From NCBI RefSeq assembly GCF_900104705.1, contig NZ_LT629734.1:1-64000 (forward strand): DNA of 64,000 bases. The letters run 5' to 3'. This document shows positions 33,765 through 42,391 of the stretch, one piece after another (position 1 is the stretch's first letter; each line of letters opens with the position of its first letter). The DNA is from Agrococcus carbonis (GTDB taxonomy: Bacteria; Actinomycetota; Actinomycetes; Actinomycetales; Microbacteriaceae). The notes beneath the pieces are model-generated. The model ran no database searches and was not told where the DNA came from. It saw only the letters and a program-made list of their open reading frames with translations. The position numbers were made by a program, and so were the translations under genes.

Positions 33765-33832
33765 GACGGCCTTCGGGCACTCACACACGTTCTGCCTCCT
33801 CGACGGAGTAACACGTGTGACGAGAGGCCGTC
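33765..33832 (+). promoter_or_regulatory. Large imperfect stem-loop in the leader of the small membrane protein gene
   Basis: Three nested arm pairs: GACGGCCT (33765-33772) with AGGCCGTC (33825-33832); CACACGT (33784-33790) with ACGTGTG (33813-33819); and an inner CTCC/GGAG pair around TCGAC. The outer 3' arm ends on the base before the ATG at 33833 and includes the likely Shine-Dalgarno GAGAGG. Folding would hide the ribosome-binding site. Confidence 0.55.
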
Positions 33833-34204
33833 ATGTTCCGCCTTATCTGGACGCTCAGCGTTCACACTCGCGACTATCTGCACCGCTACATGCCGAGCAA
33901 CCGGCTGCTCGCTGCCATCCGCACCCGTCGCGGACTCAAGTGGGGGATACCCGCGATGCTGGTCGCGCTTCCGTACATCCTGATCGCCAGCGTCTGCTCT
34001 GGCGCGGCAGCCGACGGCGGCCCCGGCTGGCTCCACCTAATCGTGCTGTGGGCCTGCTGGAACGCACTGAAGTTCATCATCATGGGACCCGTGAGCGTCG
34101 TCTTGCTCATCCGCGCGCGCCTGCGCGAGGCCGCGAACCGTCGTCACCAGCGCCGCGAAGCGGTCGCCGAAGCAGACACTCGTGTGCCGGTCCTTCGTTC
34201 CTAG
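33833..34204 (+). CDS. Small membrane protein of unknown function
   Basis: 123 residues with two probable membrane helices (WGIPAMLVALPYILIASVCS and LHLIVLWACWNALKFIIMGP), a basic N-terminus (RLIWTLSVHTRDYLHRYMP) and a strongly basic C-terminal tail (RARLREAANRRHQRREA). I do not recognise a family with certainty; similar short proteins are common on actinobacterial mobile elements. The start codon directly follows a large stem-loop that would mask its ribosome-binding site. Confidence 0.7.
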   Translation: MFRLIWTLSVHTRDYLHRYMPSNRLLAAIRTRRGLKWGIPAMLVALPYILIASVCSGAAADGGPGWLHLIVLWACWNALKFIIMGPVSVVLLIRARLREAANRRHQRREAVAEADTRVPVLRS

Positions 34205-34206
34205 GC

Positions 34207-34572
34207 TCAACCGCCCACGGCAGCGGATGCTGTGATGCTAGAACCACGGCGCCCGCCAGGCCGGATCACGACACCGTGCGAAGCGAGCGCTTGCCGGACT
34301 GCCTGAGGCCCCACCCCAACCTTCACGCCGACCTCTACCAGCGTCAACCCGCTGAGGTAGAGGTCGGCTGCTTCGTGGATGCGGGCAGGATCGAACCGCC
34401 CGCGGCGGATCGTCACCTCCCGACGGGTGAGGTGCATGGCGACCGTGCGGCGGTTCACTCCGAAGCGGGATGCCAACTCGACGAGCGTCGCGCCCTCGCG
34501 ATACTGCGCTACCAAATCGTCGACCTGCTCCGGGCGAAGGAGGGTTTGAGCCATCCCAAGTGATCGCACCAT
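34207..34572 (-). CDS. Helix-turn-helix DNA-binding protein
   Basis: 121 residues from ATG 34572 (MVRSLGMAQTLLRPEQ), with AGGGG upstream on the reverse strand. Two tandem HTH motifs: LVAQYREGATLVELASRFGV followed by NRRTVAMHL, and AADLYLSGLTLVEVGVKVGV followed by GPQAVRQAL. It resembles the Hin/resolvase C-terminal DNA-binding region duplicated without a recombinase catalytic domain. The frame is open upstream to 34746, but that part passes through the terminator hairpin and is unlikely to be translated. It lies at the border of the accessory region and may be a remnant of, or helper for, a serine recombinase. Confidence 0.72.
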   Translation of the reverse strand: MVRSLGMAQTLLRPEQVDDLVAQYREGATLVELASRFGVNRRTVAMHLTRREVTIRRGRFDPARIHEAADLYLSGLTLVEVGVKVGVGPQAVRQALASHGVVIRPGGRRGSSITASAAVGG

Positions 34573-34702
34573 CCGACCCCTGGAGTCGGAAACGGTAGGC
34601 TCGGAGGAACGCTGGTCGTGGTCGTAGAAGCCCCGTGACCTGCGCAAAGACAGAGTTTTCAGGTGTGGGCAGGGGTTCTCAAACTCTCTACGGAGGTCCA
34701 CC

Positions 34703-34729
34703 AAAACCCCCTCCTGAGGAGGGGGTTTT
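34703..34729. terminator. Bidirectional terminator-like hairpin
   Basis: A perfect stem with A-tract and T-tract: AAAACCCCCTCC, a TGA loop, then GGAGGGGGTTTT. It works as a rho-independent terminator on both strands and separates the HTH gene from the VanZ-like gene. Confidence 0.85.
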
Positions 34730-34803
34730 CCGTCTCTTGATCTCATCGGCTCGGCTCGAGCAGCTGCCGACTGCGCGCGGCCCGTGGCAGTGGCCAGCAG
34801 CGG

Positions 34804-35319
34804 TCAGCGATGCGTGGCCGCAGCGATCTGCGCATCCGCCTGACGCTCAGCACGGCGCCTCCTGAGCAGCAAGGCGAACGCGGCGAGCAGAGCGCCGAGC
34901 ACAGCGCCGATGGAGTTCGCGACCCAGTCGTCGACGGCGCATGAGCGGCCGATCTCAGGGACGAACGCCTGCACCATCTCGATCGCGGCAGACAGTGCGA
35001 CGCCTGTTGCGGCGCCCCAAGCGGGCGACTGCTTCGCGACCGCGACGAAGAGCGTCGGGAGCACGAAGAGCGCGACGTTCGCCAGCGGTTCGGGCGCGAA
35101 CACCTGCAGCTCGAGCTCGAACGTGCAGCCGACCTCGAGTGCACGGCCGGTGGGGTAGAGCGTCGCGGCAACTACCGCGACGAGGGCGACCGCGGCCAGC
35201 GCCCAGGCAACACGGGGCCTGCTTGCCAGCATCCACGCGAGCAGCAGTCCGACGATCGCCTCCGCTGCGAGGATCGCCGGCGCGAGCCAGACGTACGCAG
35301 CGAGGTAGGTGGAGAGCAC
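34804..35319 (-). CDS. VanZ-like membrane protein
   Basis: 171 residues with four or five membrane helices. The VanZ motif region is visible as LANVALFVLPTLFVAV, followed by SAAIEMVQAFVPEIGRS and DDWVANSIGAVLGALL. VanZ-family proteins are linked to low-level teicoplanin resistance in enterococci, but most chromosomal actinobacterial members have no known role. Basic C-terminal tail. First gene of the core-like half; its direction agrees with the SDR gene upstream of it. Confidence 0.85.
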   Translation of the reverse strand: MLSTYLAAYVWLAPAILAAEAIVGLLLAWMLASRPRVAWALAAVALVAVVAATLYPTGRALEVGCTFELELQVFAPEPLANVALFVLPTLFVAVAKQSPAWGAATGVALSAAIEMVQAFVPEIGRSCAVDDWVANSIGAVLGALLAAFALLLRRRRAERQADAQIAAATHR

Positions 35320-35385
35320 CTACCGATCGTAGGGGCGGCGCATCGTCCCATCAGCAGGCGGTCGGGGCGCGCGAGATGCACGCTC

Positions 35386-36201
35386 TCAGCCGTCGACGAC
35401 CATCGAGTCGTAGCCCGATCGGTAGTGGGGATGCGTCAGAGATCCGAGCAGCTCGAGCAGCAGCGTGCCGTCCAGGACGGTGCCGCTCGGCTCGGCGGGC
35501 TCGATCGCCGGAGGGTCGGCGACGCCGAGCAGGTCGGCCAGGTACGAGGCCACGTCCCCGAGCGGCGCCGGCGCCTGGTCGACCGCGTGCAGCGCGGCGG
35601 GCGGCGCGTCCACCGTCAGCATCGCGTGCAGGGCTCGCACGAGGTCGGTCTCGTGGATGCGGTTCGTGCGCCGAGCGCGCTGGATCGGGGTGCCCGCCGC
35701 GACCTGGCGGATGAGGAAGTCGCGGCCCGGGCCGTAGATGCCAGCGGGGCGCACGATGTGCGCGCCGAAGCGCTCGATCGCGAGCAGCTCGCCCTCCCGC
35801 AGGACGCGCGCTCGCTCGGAGCCCGGACGCGGCTCGTCCGCCTCGGTGATCGGGTCCGGGCCCTGCATGCCGTCGAACACGCGCGTCGACGAGACGAAGA
35901 CGACGCGGCTGGGGATCGCTGGCAACGCCTGGGCGAGGTGCTCGAGCGGCAGCCGGTAGCCGTCGCCCGGCGGCAGCGTGATGACCATCGCGTCGGCCTG
36001 CGGCAGCGGCTCGGCCAAAGGGGCGGTGAGGTCGGCCGCGATCCGGGTGAACGACTCCGGCAGCGCCGATGGGTCTCGGCGGAGCGCGACCACCTCGGCG
36101 CCCTTGCGCACCAGACGCTCGCCGAGCCGCGTGCCGAGCTTCCCGCATCCGACCAGCAGCACCCGCGCGGGCACGCGACCTTCGGGGACCGTGTCGCTCA
36201 T
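35386..36201 (-). CDS. YeeZ-like NAD(P)-dependent SDR/epimerase
   Basis: 271 residues from ATG 36201, which has GAGGAG upstream. N-terminal Rossmann motif LLVGCGKLGTRLGERL, then VFVSSTRVFDG, VRPAGIYGPGRDF and RIHETDLVRAL, which correspond to the substrate and cofactor segments of atypical SDRs of the YeeZ type. The classical YxxxK catalytic pair is not apparent: the IYGPG block replaces it. Substrate unknown. The longer frame to 36318 lacks a ribosome-binding site. Confidence 0.82.
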   Translation of the reverse strand: MSDTVPEGRVPARVLLVGCGKLGTRLGERLVRKGAEVVALRRDPSALPESFTRIAADLTAPLAEPLPQADAMVITLPPGDGYRLPLEHLAQALPAIPSRVVFVSSTRVFDGMQGPDPITEADEPRPGSERARVLREGELLAIERFGAHIVRPAGIYGPGRDFLIRQVAAGTPIQRARRTNRIHETDLVRALHAMLTVDAPPAALHAVDQAPAPLGDVASYLADLLGVADPPAIEPAEPSGTVLDGTLLLELLGSLTHPHYRSGYDSMVVDG

Positions 36202-36526
36202 CGATCGCTCCTCGTCACCGTCCCATTGTCGCCGAGCGCGCCCGATCCGCCGCCGGAAGGCGGTCCAGAGCCAGACGCGCAGCATTCGCTCGCTGTACCC
36301 CGAAGTTCCGCTGGGCATCGCTCGTAGTTCCGGAATCCGGCCGCGACTGACCGACGGCCCGCTCCCGATGCTCGCAGTCGGGGGCGGGCCGTCTTGCGCG
36401 CTTCGGGGGACACCTGATCGCGGACACCGCGCGAACGCTGTCGGATAACCTGCGGTTCACCGGAAGCGCCCCGGGCGGTCGCCGGGGCGACAGTTCCGGT
36501 TCAGCGCGGCTCAACAGGCTCGTCGG
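36202..36526 (+). other. Intergenic region with two hairpins upstream of the ABC importer
   Basis: 325 bases without a gene. GACGGCCCGC (36353-36362) pairs with GCGGGCCGTC (36384-36393), a stable ten-base stem. ACCGGAA plus CGCCCCG (36459-36473) pair with CGGGGCG plus TTCCGGT (36483-36500), a second stem ending 26 bases before the importer start at GTG 36527. The second may be a transcript leader; I see no clear operator or -35/-10 pair. Confidence 0.5.
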
Positions 36527-37426
36527 GTGCCCGTCCAGAACCCGCATCGCCGACGCCAGCGGCGCCGCGATGCGCTGGTGTTCCTCGCCTTCGCGGGACC
36601 CAACCTGCTGCTGATCGCCGCGTTCATCTACTACCCCCTGCTGAGCAACGTCTACTACTCGACGCTCAATTGGCGGATGGGGTCGACGAGCGCCACGAGC
36701 GCCGGCCTCGACAACTACGTCCGGCTCTTCACCTCGCCCGCCGGCGCCGAGATGTGGCGCGTGACGATCACGTTCACGGTCGTCACGGTGCTCGCCTCCA
36801 TGGTGCTCGGGCTGCTCGTCGCGCTCGCGCTCAACCACCGCATCCCGGGGGTCACGGGTGGGCGGACGGCGATCTTCGCGCCCTACGTGCTCTCGGGCGT
36901 GGGCGTCGGCATGGTCTGGAACTTCATCTTCGACCCGCAGATCGGCCTGCTCGGCCACGTGCTGCGGGCGCTCGGCGCGCGCTCGCCCGAGTGGTACCTC
37001 GACGGCGACCTCGCGCTCGTCATGGTGATGATCGTCTACGTCTGGAAGAACCTCGGCTTCTGCGCGGTCGTCTTCCTCGCGGGCCTGCAGTCGATCCCGA
37101 GCGACCTCATCGAAGCGGCGCGCATCGACCGCGCGGGCGCCCTCACGCGCTTCTTCCGCCTCACGCTGCCGCTGCTGTCGCCGACGGTGTTCTTCCTCAC
37201 CGTCACGACCATCCTCAGCTCGATGCAGGCGTTCGACATCCTGAAGATCATGACGCCGTCGGGCAACGGCACGAACACGATCGTGTTCGAGCTGTACCTG
37301 CAGGGCTTCGGGCCGTACCAGAACGCCGGCTACGCCGCCGCGATCTCGGTCGTGCTCTTCGTCGTGCTCTTCGCCATCACCGCCTTCCAGATGCGGTTCG
37401 TCGAGAAGCGGGTGCACTACGCATGA
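36527..37426 (+). CDS. ABC importer permease, MalF/UgpA type
   Basis: 299 residues, six membrane helices. The EAA loop, which docks on the ATPase, reads EAARIDRAGALTRFFRLTLP. A basic N-terminus and an early periplasmic loop (STLNWRMGSTSATSAGLDNY) fit the carbohydrate uptake class 1 (CUT1). First of a four-gene operon, permease-permease-binding protein-ATPase; its stop overlaps the next start as ATGA. Confidence 0.9.
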   Translation: MPVQNPHRRRQRRRDALVFLAFAGPNLLLIAAFIYYPLLSNVYYSTLNWRMGSTSATSAGLDNYVRLFTSPAGAEMWRVTITFTVVTVLASMVLGLLVALALNHRIPGVTGGRTAIFAPYVLSGVGVGMVWNFIFDPQIGLLGHVLRALGARSPEWYLDGDLALVMVMIVYVWKNLGFCAVVFLAGLQSIPSDLIEAARIDRAGALTRFFRLTLPLLSPTVFFLTVTTILSSMQAFDILKIMTPSGNGTNTIVFELYLQGFGPYQNAGYAAAISVVLFVVLFAITAFQMRFVEKRVHYA

Positions 37427-38307
37427 GCTCCACCACCCGCACCGCCTCCCTCCGCACCCAATGGCGCCAGGCCTTCTCGCGCCGCAACCTCGCGGCGACC
37501 GTGCTCGGCGGCTACCTGCCGATCCTCATCGCGATGGCGATCATCGTCCTGCCGCTCGCGTGGATGGTCATCGCATCGTTCAAGCCGATCCCCGAGATCA
37601 TCACGACGCAGCCGACCCTCTGGCCGCAGGCGCCGACGCTCGACAACTACCGCCACGTCGCCGACACCGTGCCGCTGCTGACCGTGCTCGGCAACAGCCT
37701 CATCGTCACGATCGTCGGCTCGGCCATCAAGGTCGTGCTCGCGATCACGACCGCGTACGCGCTCGTCTTCGTCGACTTCCGCTTCAAGAACGCCGTCTTC
37801 CTCGCGGTGCTCGTCGCGCTCATGGTGCCGCCGGAGGCCGCGCTGCTGCCGAACTACCTGACCATCTCGGCGCTCGGCGGCCGCAATACACTCTGGGGCA
37901 TCATCCTGCCCGGCCTCGGCACGGCGTTCGGCACGTTCCTCCTGCGGCAGCAGTTCAAGACCCTCCCGAAGGAGCTCCTCGAGGCGGCCAAGCTCGATGG
38001 CGCCGGCCACCTCAAGCGGCTCTGGCGCATCGTCGTGCCCGTCTCGGCGCCCACCATCGCGACCGTCGCGCTCGTGACGATCGTGGGGGAGTGGAACAGC
38101 TTCATGTGGCCGCTCATCATCACCGACTCGGTGCACACGATGACGCTCCCGGTGGGGCTCAACCTGCTGCAGACGATCGAGGGGCAGACCGGCAGCTACG
38201 GCTACCTCATGGCCGGCGCCGTGCTCGTCATCCTGCCCGTGCTCGTCGTCTTCGCCGCCCTGCAGCGCTTCATCGTGAGCGGCCTCACGCAGGGCGCCGT
38301 GAAGTGA
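37423..38307 (+). CDS. ABC importer permease, MalG/UgpE type
   Basis: 294 residues with six membrane helices and the EAA loop EAAKLDGAGHLKRLWRIVVP. Near the N-terminus it has the IASFKPIPEI segment common to MalG/UgpE proteins. Starts within the preceding stop codon (ATGA). Forms the transmembrane channel with the preceding gene product. Confidence 0.9.
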   Translation: MSSTTRTASLRTQWRQAFSRRNLAATVLGGYLPILIAMAIIVLPLAWMVIASFKPIPEIITTQPTLWPQAPTLDNYRHVADTVPLLTVLGNSLIVTIVGSAIKVVLAITTAYALVFVDFRFKNAVFLAVLVALMVPPEAALLPNYLTISALGGRNTLWGIILPGLGTAFGTFLLRQQFKTLPKELLEAAKLDGAGHLKRLWRIVVPVSAPTIATVALVTIVGEWNSFMWPLIITDSVHTMTLPVGLNLLQTIEGQTGSYGYLMAGAVLVILPVLVVFAALQRFIVSGLTQGAVK

Positions 38308-38363
38308 CCTCGCCCCGAACGACCCCTGACCCCATCCCCACCCCACCCTCACCAAGGAGCACC

Positions 38364-39710
38364 ATGTCCCACCGCATCCGCCCGACGCACGCGAAGCGCA
38401 TCACCACCGCCGTCGCGGCGCTCGGCGTCGCGACCCTCGCCCTCACCGCGTGCGGCCCGACCGTCGGCGCCGGCACCGCCGACGCCGCGTCCGAGGTCGA
38501 CTGGGCCTCGGTCGAGCCGGCCGAGTCGATCAGCTTCTGGACCAACCACCCCGGCGGTTCGCAGGAGATCGAGCAGCAGCTCGTCGAGGCGTTCACCGAG
38601 GAGACCGGCATCGAGGTCGAGATCGTGACGGCCGGCGCCAACTACGAGGAGGTCTCGCAGCGCTTCCAGACCGCGCAGACCTCGGGCGACGTCGGCGACC
38701 TCGTCGTGATGTCGGACGCCACGTGGTTCACCAACTACGTCAACGACTCGCTGCTCGCGCTCGACGACGTGTTCGCGGCAGCCGGCGGCGACAGCAGCAC
38801 CTACAACGAGACCCTCTTCGACGACTACCTCTACGAGGACGCGCACTTCGCGGTGCCGTACGCGCGCTCCACGACGATCTACTACTACAACAAGGACCAC
38901 TACGCCGAGGCGGGCCTGACCGAGGCGCCGACGACCTGGGACGAGGTGCGCGAGAACTCGCAGGCGCTCGTCGAGGCCGGCGTGACCGACATCGCCTTCA
39001 GCTTCCCGCCCGCATCCGACTACCCCGCGTGGATGATGAACAACCTCGTCTGGGGCTACGGCGGCGGATGGTCCGACGAGTGGGACGCGAGCGCCATCAC
39101 GGGCGAGGGCACCGTCGAGGCCGTGCAGTTCGCGCAGGACGCCGTGCAGGACGGCTGGGCCAACGTCTCGAGCAACTCGCCCGCGGATGACTTCGCGGCT
39201 GGCGCCACGAGCCAGTTCATCGGCTCGACCGGCTCGCTCGGCGGCGTCACCGAGGCGGCCTCGTTCGAGGTGGGCGTCGCGTTCCTCCCCGGCGGCCCCG
39301 TCGAGCAGGAGCTCGTCGTGCCCACCGGCGGCGCCGGCATCGCCATCTCGGCGGCATCGACGCCTGAGGAGCAGCTCGCCGCCGCGATGCTCGCCGACCA
39401 CCTGACGAGCGCCGAGAGCACCGTTGCGTTCTCTGCCGAGACCGGCTACGTGCCGGTGCGCACCGACGCCGACGCGTCGTCGCTCTACGAGGCCAACCCC
39501 AACTTCCAGGTGGCCGTCGACCAGCTCAACACCCGCACCCGCACGCAGGACTTCATGCGCGTCTTCCTGCCCGGCGGCGACCTCGCCCTCGCGACGGCGC
39601 TGCAGCAGATCCTGACGACGGATGCGGATGTCGCCGAGTCGCTCGCGGCCCTGCAGGCAGAGCTCGAGGGCCTCTACGAGGACAACCTGGCCTCGCAGCT
39701 CGAGGGCTGA
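38364..39710 (+). CDS. ABC importer substrate-binding lipoprotein, UgpB-like
   Basis: 448 residues. Lipoprotein signal with lipobox ALTAC (about residue 30), ATG 38364 behind AAGGAG. Family 1 extracellular solute-binding fold: SFWTNHPGGSQEIEQQLVE at the start, PYARSTTIYYYNKDHYAEAG, PTGGAGIAIS, TGYVPVRTDA, and NPNFQVAVDQL near the end. These blocks are closest in style to glycerol-3-phosphate/glycerophosphodiester and related sugar binders (UgpB). No phosphodiesterase or glycosidase lies in the operon, so the substrate is not settled. A very acidic protein with no Lys-rich patches. Confidence 0.88.
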   Translation: MSHRIRPTHAKRITTAVAALGVATLALTACGPTVGAGTADAASEVDWASVEPAESISFWTNHPGGSQEIEQQLVEAFTEETGIEVEIVTAGANYEEVSQRFQTAQTSGDVGDLVVMSDATWFTNYVNDSLLALDDVFAAAGGDSSTYNETLFDDYLYEDAHFAVPYARSTTIYYYNKDHYAEAGLTEAPTTWDEVRENSQALVEAGVTDIAFSFPPASDYPAWMMNNLVWGYGGGWSDEWDASAITGEGTVEAVQFAQDAVQDGWANVSSNSPADDFAAGATSQFIGSTGSLGGVTEAASFEVGVAFLPGGPVEQELVVPTGGAGIAISAASTPEEQLAAAMLADHLTSAESTVAFSAETGYVPVRTDADASSLYEANPNFQVAVDQLNTRTRTQDFMRVFLPGGDLALATALQQILTTDADVAESLAALQAELEGLYEDNLASQLEG

Positions 39711-39738
39711 CGCACCACCTGAGGAGGAAGCACACACC

Positions 39739-40815
39739 ATGGTCAACGTCTCGCTGACTGACGTCACGCTCACCTACCCCGGGGCCTCGCGGCCGTCGAT
39801 CGACGGCATCGACCTCGAGATCGAGCACGGCGAGCTGCTCGTGCTGGTCGGCCCCTCGGGGTGCGGCAAGTCGACGACGCTCCGCGCGCTCGCCGGTCTC
39901 GAGTTCCCCGAGTCGGGCACGATCGCGTTCGGCGATCGCGACGTCACGGGCGTCGACGGCAGCCAGCGAGACGTCGCCATGGTGTTCCAGAGCTACGCGC
40001 TCTACCCGCACATGACGGTGGCCGGCAACATGGAGTTCTCGCTCAAGAACACCAAGGTGCCGGCCGCCGAGCGGCAGCGGCTCGTCAGCGAGGCGGCCGC
40101 GCTGCTCGAGCTCGACCAGCTGCTCGACCGCAAGCCACGCGAGCTCTCCGGCGGCCAGCGCCAGCGCGTGGCGATGGGTCGCGCGATCGTGCGCCGCCCC
40201 TCCGTCTTCCTGATGGACGAGCCGCTGTCGAACCTCGACGCGAAGCTGCGCGTGCAGACGCGCGGGCAGATCGCCGCGCTCCAGCGCACGCTCGACGTCA
40301 CGACCGTGTACGTCACGCACGATCAGACCGAGGCGATGACGATGGGCGATCGCGTCGTCGTCATGCACCAGGGGCGCATCGAGCAGGTCGGCACGCCGCG
40401 CGAGCTCTACGACGAGCCCGAGACGCTCTTCGTCGCCGGCTTCATCGGCTCGCCGCAGATGAACCTCGTCGAGGGGTCGTGGTCGGATGCGTCGGGCGCG
40501 CACGTCGAGGATCTCGCGCTGCCGTTCCGGGCCGCAGCGCCGCACGCGGGCACCGCGCTCACCTACGGCATCCGCCCCGAGGACCTCGAGCTCGTGCCGC
40601 ACCCGGGCGACGACCCCGCGCTCGTGCGGCTGGTGGTCGACCTCGTCGAGGAGCACGGCTCCGACACCTACGTCTACGGCACCGGGCACGGCGCGCGCTG
40701 GACCGCACGCCTGCCGAAGGGTGCGAGGCCCGCGATCGGCGAGCGGCTCGCCTTCGCCGTACGCACATCGAGCGTGCTCGCCTTCGAGCCCACGACGGGC
40801 CACCGCATCCGCTGA
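39739..40815 (+). CDS. ABC importer ATPase, UgpC/MsmK/MalK type
   Basis: 358 residues from ATG 39739, which has GAGGAGG upstream. Walker A VGPSGCGKSTT (about 38-48), Q-loop MVFQSYALYPHMTV, signature ELSGGQRQRVAMGRA (about 132), Walker B VFLMDEPLSNLD and switch His in VTHDQTEAMT. The C-terminal TOBE/regulatory part (about 245-358) has YGIRPEDLEL, typical of CUT1 ATPases. Last gene of the importer operon, 28 bases after the binding protein. Confidence 0.93.
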   Translation: MVNVSLTDVTLTYPGASRPSIDGIDLEIEHGELLVLVGPSGCGKSTTLRALAGLEFPESGTIAFGDRDVTGVDGSQRDVAMVFQSYALYPHMTVAGNMEFSLKNTKVPAAERQRLVSEAAALLELDQLLDRKPRELSGGQRQRVAMGRAIVRRPSVFLMDEPLSNLDAKLRVQTRGQIAALQRTLDVTTVYVTHDQTEAMTMGDRVVVMHQGRIEQVGTPRELYDEPETLFVAGFIGSPQMNLVEGSWSDASGAHVEDLALPFRAAAPHAGTALTYGIRPEDLELVPHPGDDPALVRLVVDLVEEHGSDTYVYGTGHGARWTARLPKGARPAIGERLAFAVRTSSVLAFEPTTGHRIR

Positions 40816-40860
40816 CCGCGCGCCGCTCGGGCGCCGCGCCGCGCGGCGTCGCGAGCGCGG

Positions 40861-41493
40861 CTACCGCTTCGTCGCGGAGAGGCGCTCGACGATGCCCGCG
40901 ATGCGTCGCGCCGATTCGTCGATCTCGAAGCCGTGCGCCTCGACGAGCGGCAGCGGTCGCCGCGTGAAGTGCTCGCCCGCGAGCGGGATCGAGCAGCGCT
41001 CGGCGAGCCACTGGACCGCCCGGATCGGCGGCCACGTGCTCGGCACGTGGTCGAGCAGCAGCAGGCGGCCGCCCGGCACGAGCACACGGCGCATCTCGGC
41101 GATGGCGCGCTCGGGGGAGGGGATGCTGCAGAGCGCGAGCGCGCACGCGACCGTCTCGAAGGAGGCGTCCGGGAACGGCAGCCGCTCCGCATCCCCCTCG
41201 ACGAGGTCGACGCTCATGCCGAGCCGGGCGGCGCGGGCGCGGGACAGGCCGAGCATCGCGGGGCTGAGGTCGATGCCCGTGATGCGCGCGCCGACCGGGT
41301 AGTGGGGCAGGCTCGCACCGGAGCCGATCGCCACCTCGAGCACGCTCCCGGTCGCGCGACGGCCGAGCCACGCGCGGTCGGCCGCGAGCCACCGCTCGTT
41401 GCGGGTCATCATCCGGTCGTAGCCGGCGGCAGCGCGATCCCAGACGCGGCGCTGCTTCGCTGTGGCCGACGCCTCGTCTCCTGCGGTGCTCAC
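40861..41493 (-). CDS. Class I SAM-dependent methyltransferase
   Basis: 210 residues from GTG 41493 (VSTAGDEAS). SAM-binding motif I is VLEVAIGSGASLPHYP (Gly-rich loop), motif II is ITGIDLSPAML, and later motifs are GDAERLPFPDASFETV and RVLVPGGRLLLLDHV. The layout fits the UbiE/Methyltransf_11 type; it resembles phosphatidylethanolamine or menaquinone-type methyltransferases but no motif decides. Convergent with the importer ATPase; its promoter region overlaps that of the PAP2 gene. Confidence 0.85.
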   Translation of the reverse strand: MSTAGDEASATAKQRRVWDRAAAGYDRMMTRNERWLAADRAWLGRRATGSVLEVAIGSGASLPHYPVGARITGIDLSPAMLGLSRARAARLGMSVDLVEGDAERLPFPDASFETVACALALCSIPSPERAIAEMRRVLVPGGRLLLLDHVPSTWPPIRAVQWLAERCSIPLAGEHFTRRPLPLVEAHGFEIDESARRIAGIVERLSATKR

Positions 41494-41591
41494 CCATCCA
41501 TCATGCTCCAGCGGGCGCCGACGGGCGCGGATGGGCGCCGTGCGTGAGAGGATCGGTCGTCCCTCGCCCGGCTCCCGCAGGATGATCGCCC

Positions 41592-42356
41592 ATGACGCAG
41601 CTCTCACGGCGCGAGCGCGCACGCCGGTGGCACGACCGCTTCCTCGTGGAGGAGCGGCATCTCGAGCCCGCGGCCCGACGACGCTTCTATGCCACGGCGG
41701 CGACGATGATCGCGGTGGGCCTCGTCCTCTTCGTCGCGCTGCTCGTCGGCGTCGTCACCGGCTCCGGGCTCGCGTCGTTCGACGCGCCTGTCGAAGACTG
41801 GGTCGACGACCGGCGCACACCCGACACGACCGCCTTCATGGCCGTGCTCGCGTTCGTCTTCGGGCCGGTCGCGCTGCCGGTCATCGTGCTCGCGGTCGTC
41901 GTCGTCTGGGGGCTCACCGCGAAGCACCTGTGGCGGCCGCTGCTGCTCGCCGCCGGCATGCTCACGGGCGTCGCGCTCGCGCTCATCATCGCGCCGATCG
42001 TGCAGCACCCGCGGCCCCCGGTCGCCGAGATGCTGCTCGGCCCCGACCACACGTTCTCGTTCCCCTCCGGGCACGTGCTCGGCGCCGCCGACTTCTTCCT
42101 GCTGCTCGCCTTCCTGCTCGCGAGCCGCCGCTCGCGCACGTGGTTCACGGTGCTCGCGGTGACCGTCGCGATCGTCATGGTCGTCGCGCAGGCGGCTGGC
42201 CGCATCTACCTCGGCTACCACTACGTGAGCGACACCGCCGCGTCGGTCGCACTGTCGCTCGTGATCGTCGGCGCCGTCATCGCGATCGACACGCACCGCA
42301 CGGTGCGGGCGCCGGGCGAGCCGCTCGAGTCGCGCACGATCACCGGCGACGCCTGA
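41592..42356 (+). CDS. PAP2-family membrane phosphatase
   Basis: 254 residues, six membrane helices. The three phosphatase motifs are present: a degenerate first one in VQHPRPP, FSFPSGHVLGA with the general-acid His, and RIYLGYHYVSD with the nucleophilic His. These enzymes dephosphorylate lipid phosphates (phosphatidate, undecaprenyl pyrophosphate) at the outer membrane face. Divergent from the methyltransferase gene. Confidence 0.88.
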   Translation: MTQLSRRERARRWHDRFLVEERHLEPAARRRFYATAATMIAVGLVLFVALLVGVVTGSGLASFDAPVEDWVDDRRTPDTTAFMAVLAFVFGPVALPVIVLAVVVVWGLTAKHLWRPLLLAAGMLTGVALALIIAPIVQHPRPPVAEMLLGPDHTFSFPSGHVLGAADFFLLLAFLLASRRSRTWFTVLAVTVAIVMVVAQAAGRIYLGYHYVSDTAASVALSLVIVGAVIAIDTHRTVRAPGEPLESRTITGDA

Positions 42357-42391
42357 CCGCGCCGGCGGCTGCGGCCTGCGAGGATCGCTCC

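Noticed and set aside
34660..34710. 3' end of tmRNA or a tRNA (GGTTCTCAA...CCACCA) as an attachment site
   Set aside because: The putative T-arm does not pair, the distance to CCACCA is about five bases too long, and the acceptor strand does not match.
36459..36500. Riboswitch upstream of the ABC importer
   Set aside because: Only a simple two-part hairpin is visible, and no known riboswitch core could be matched.
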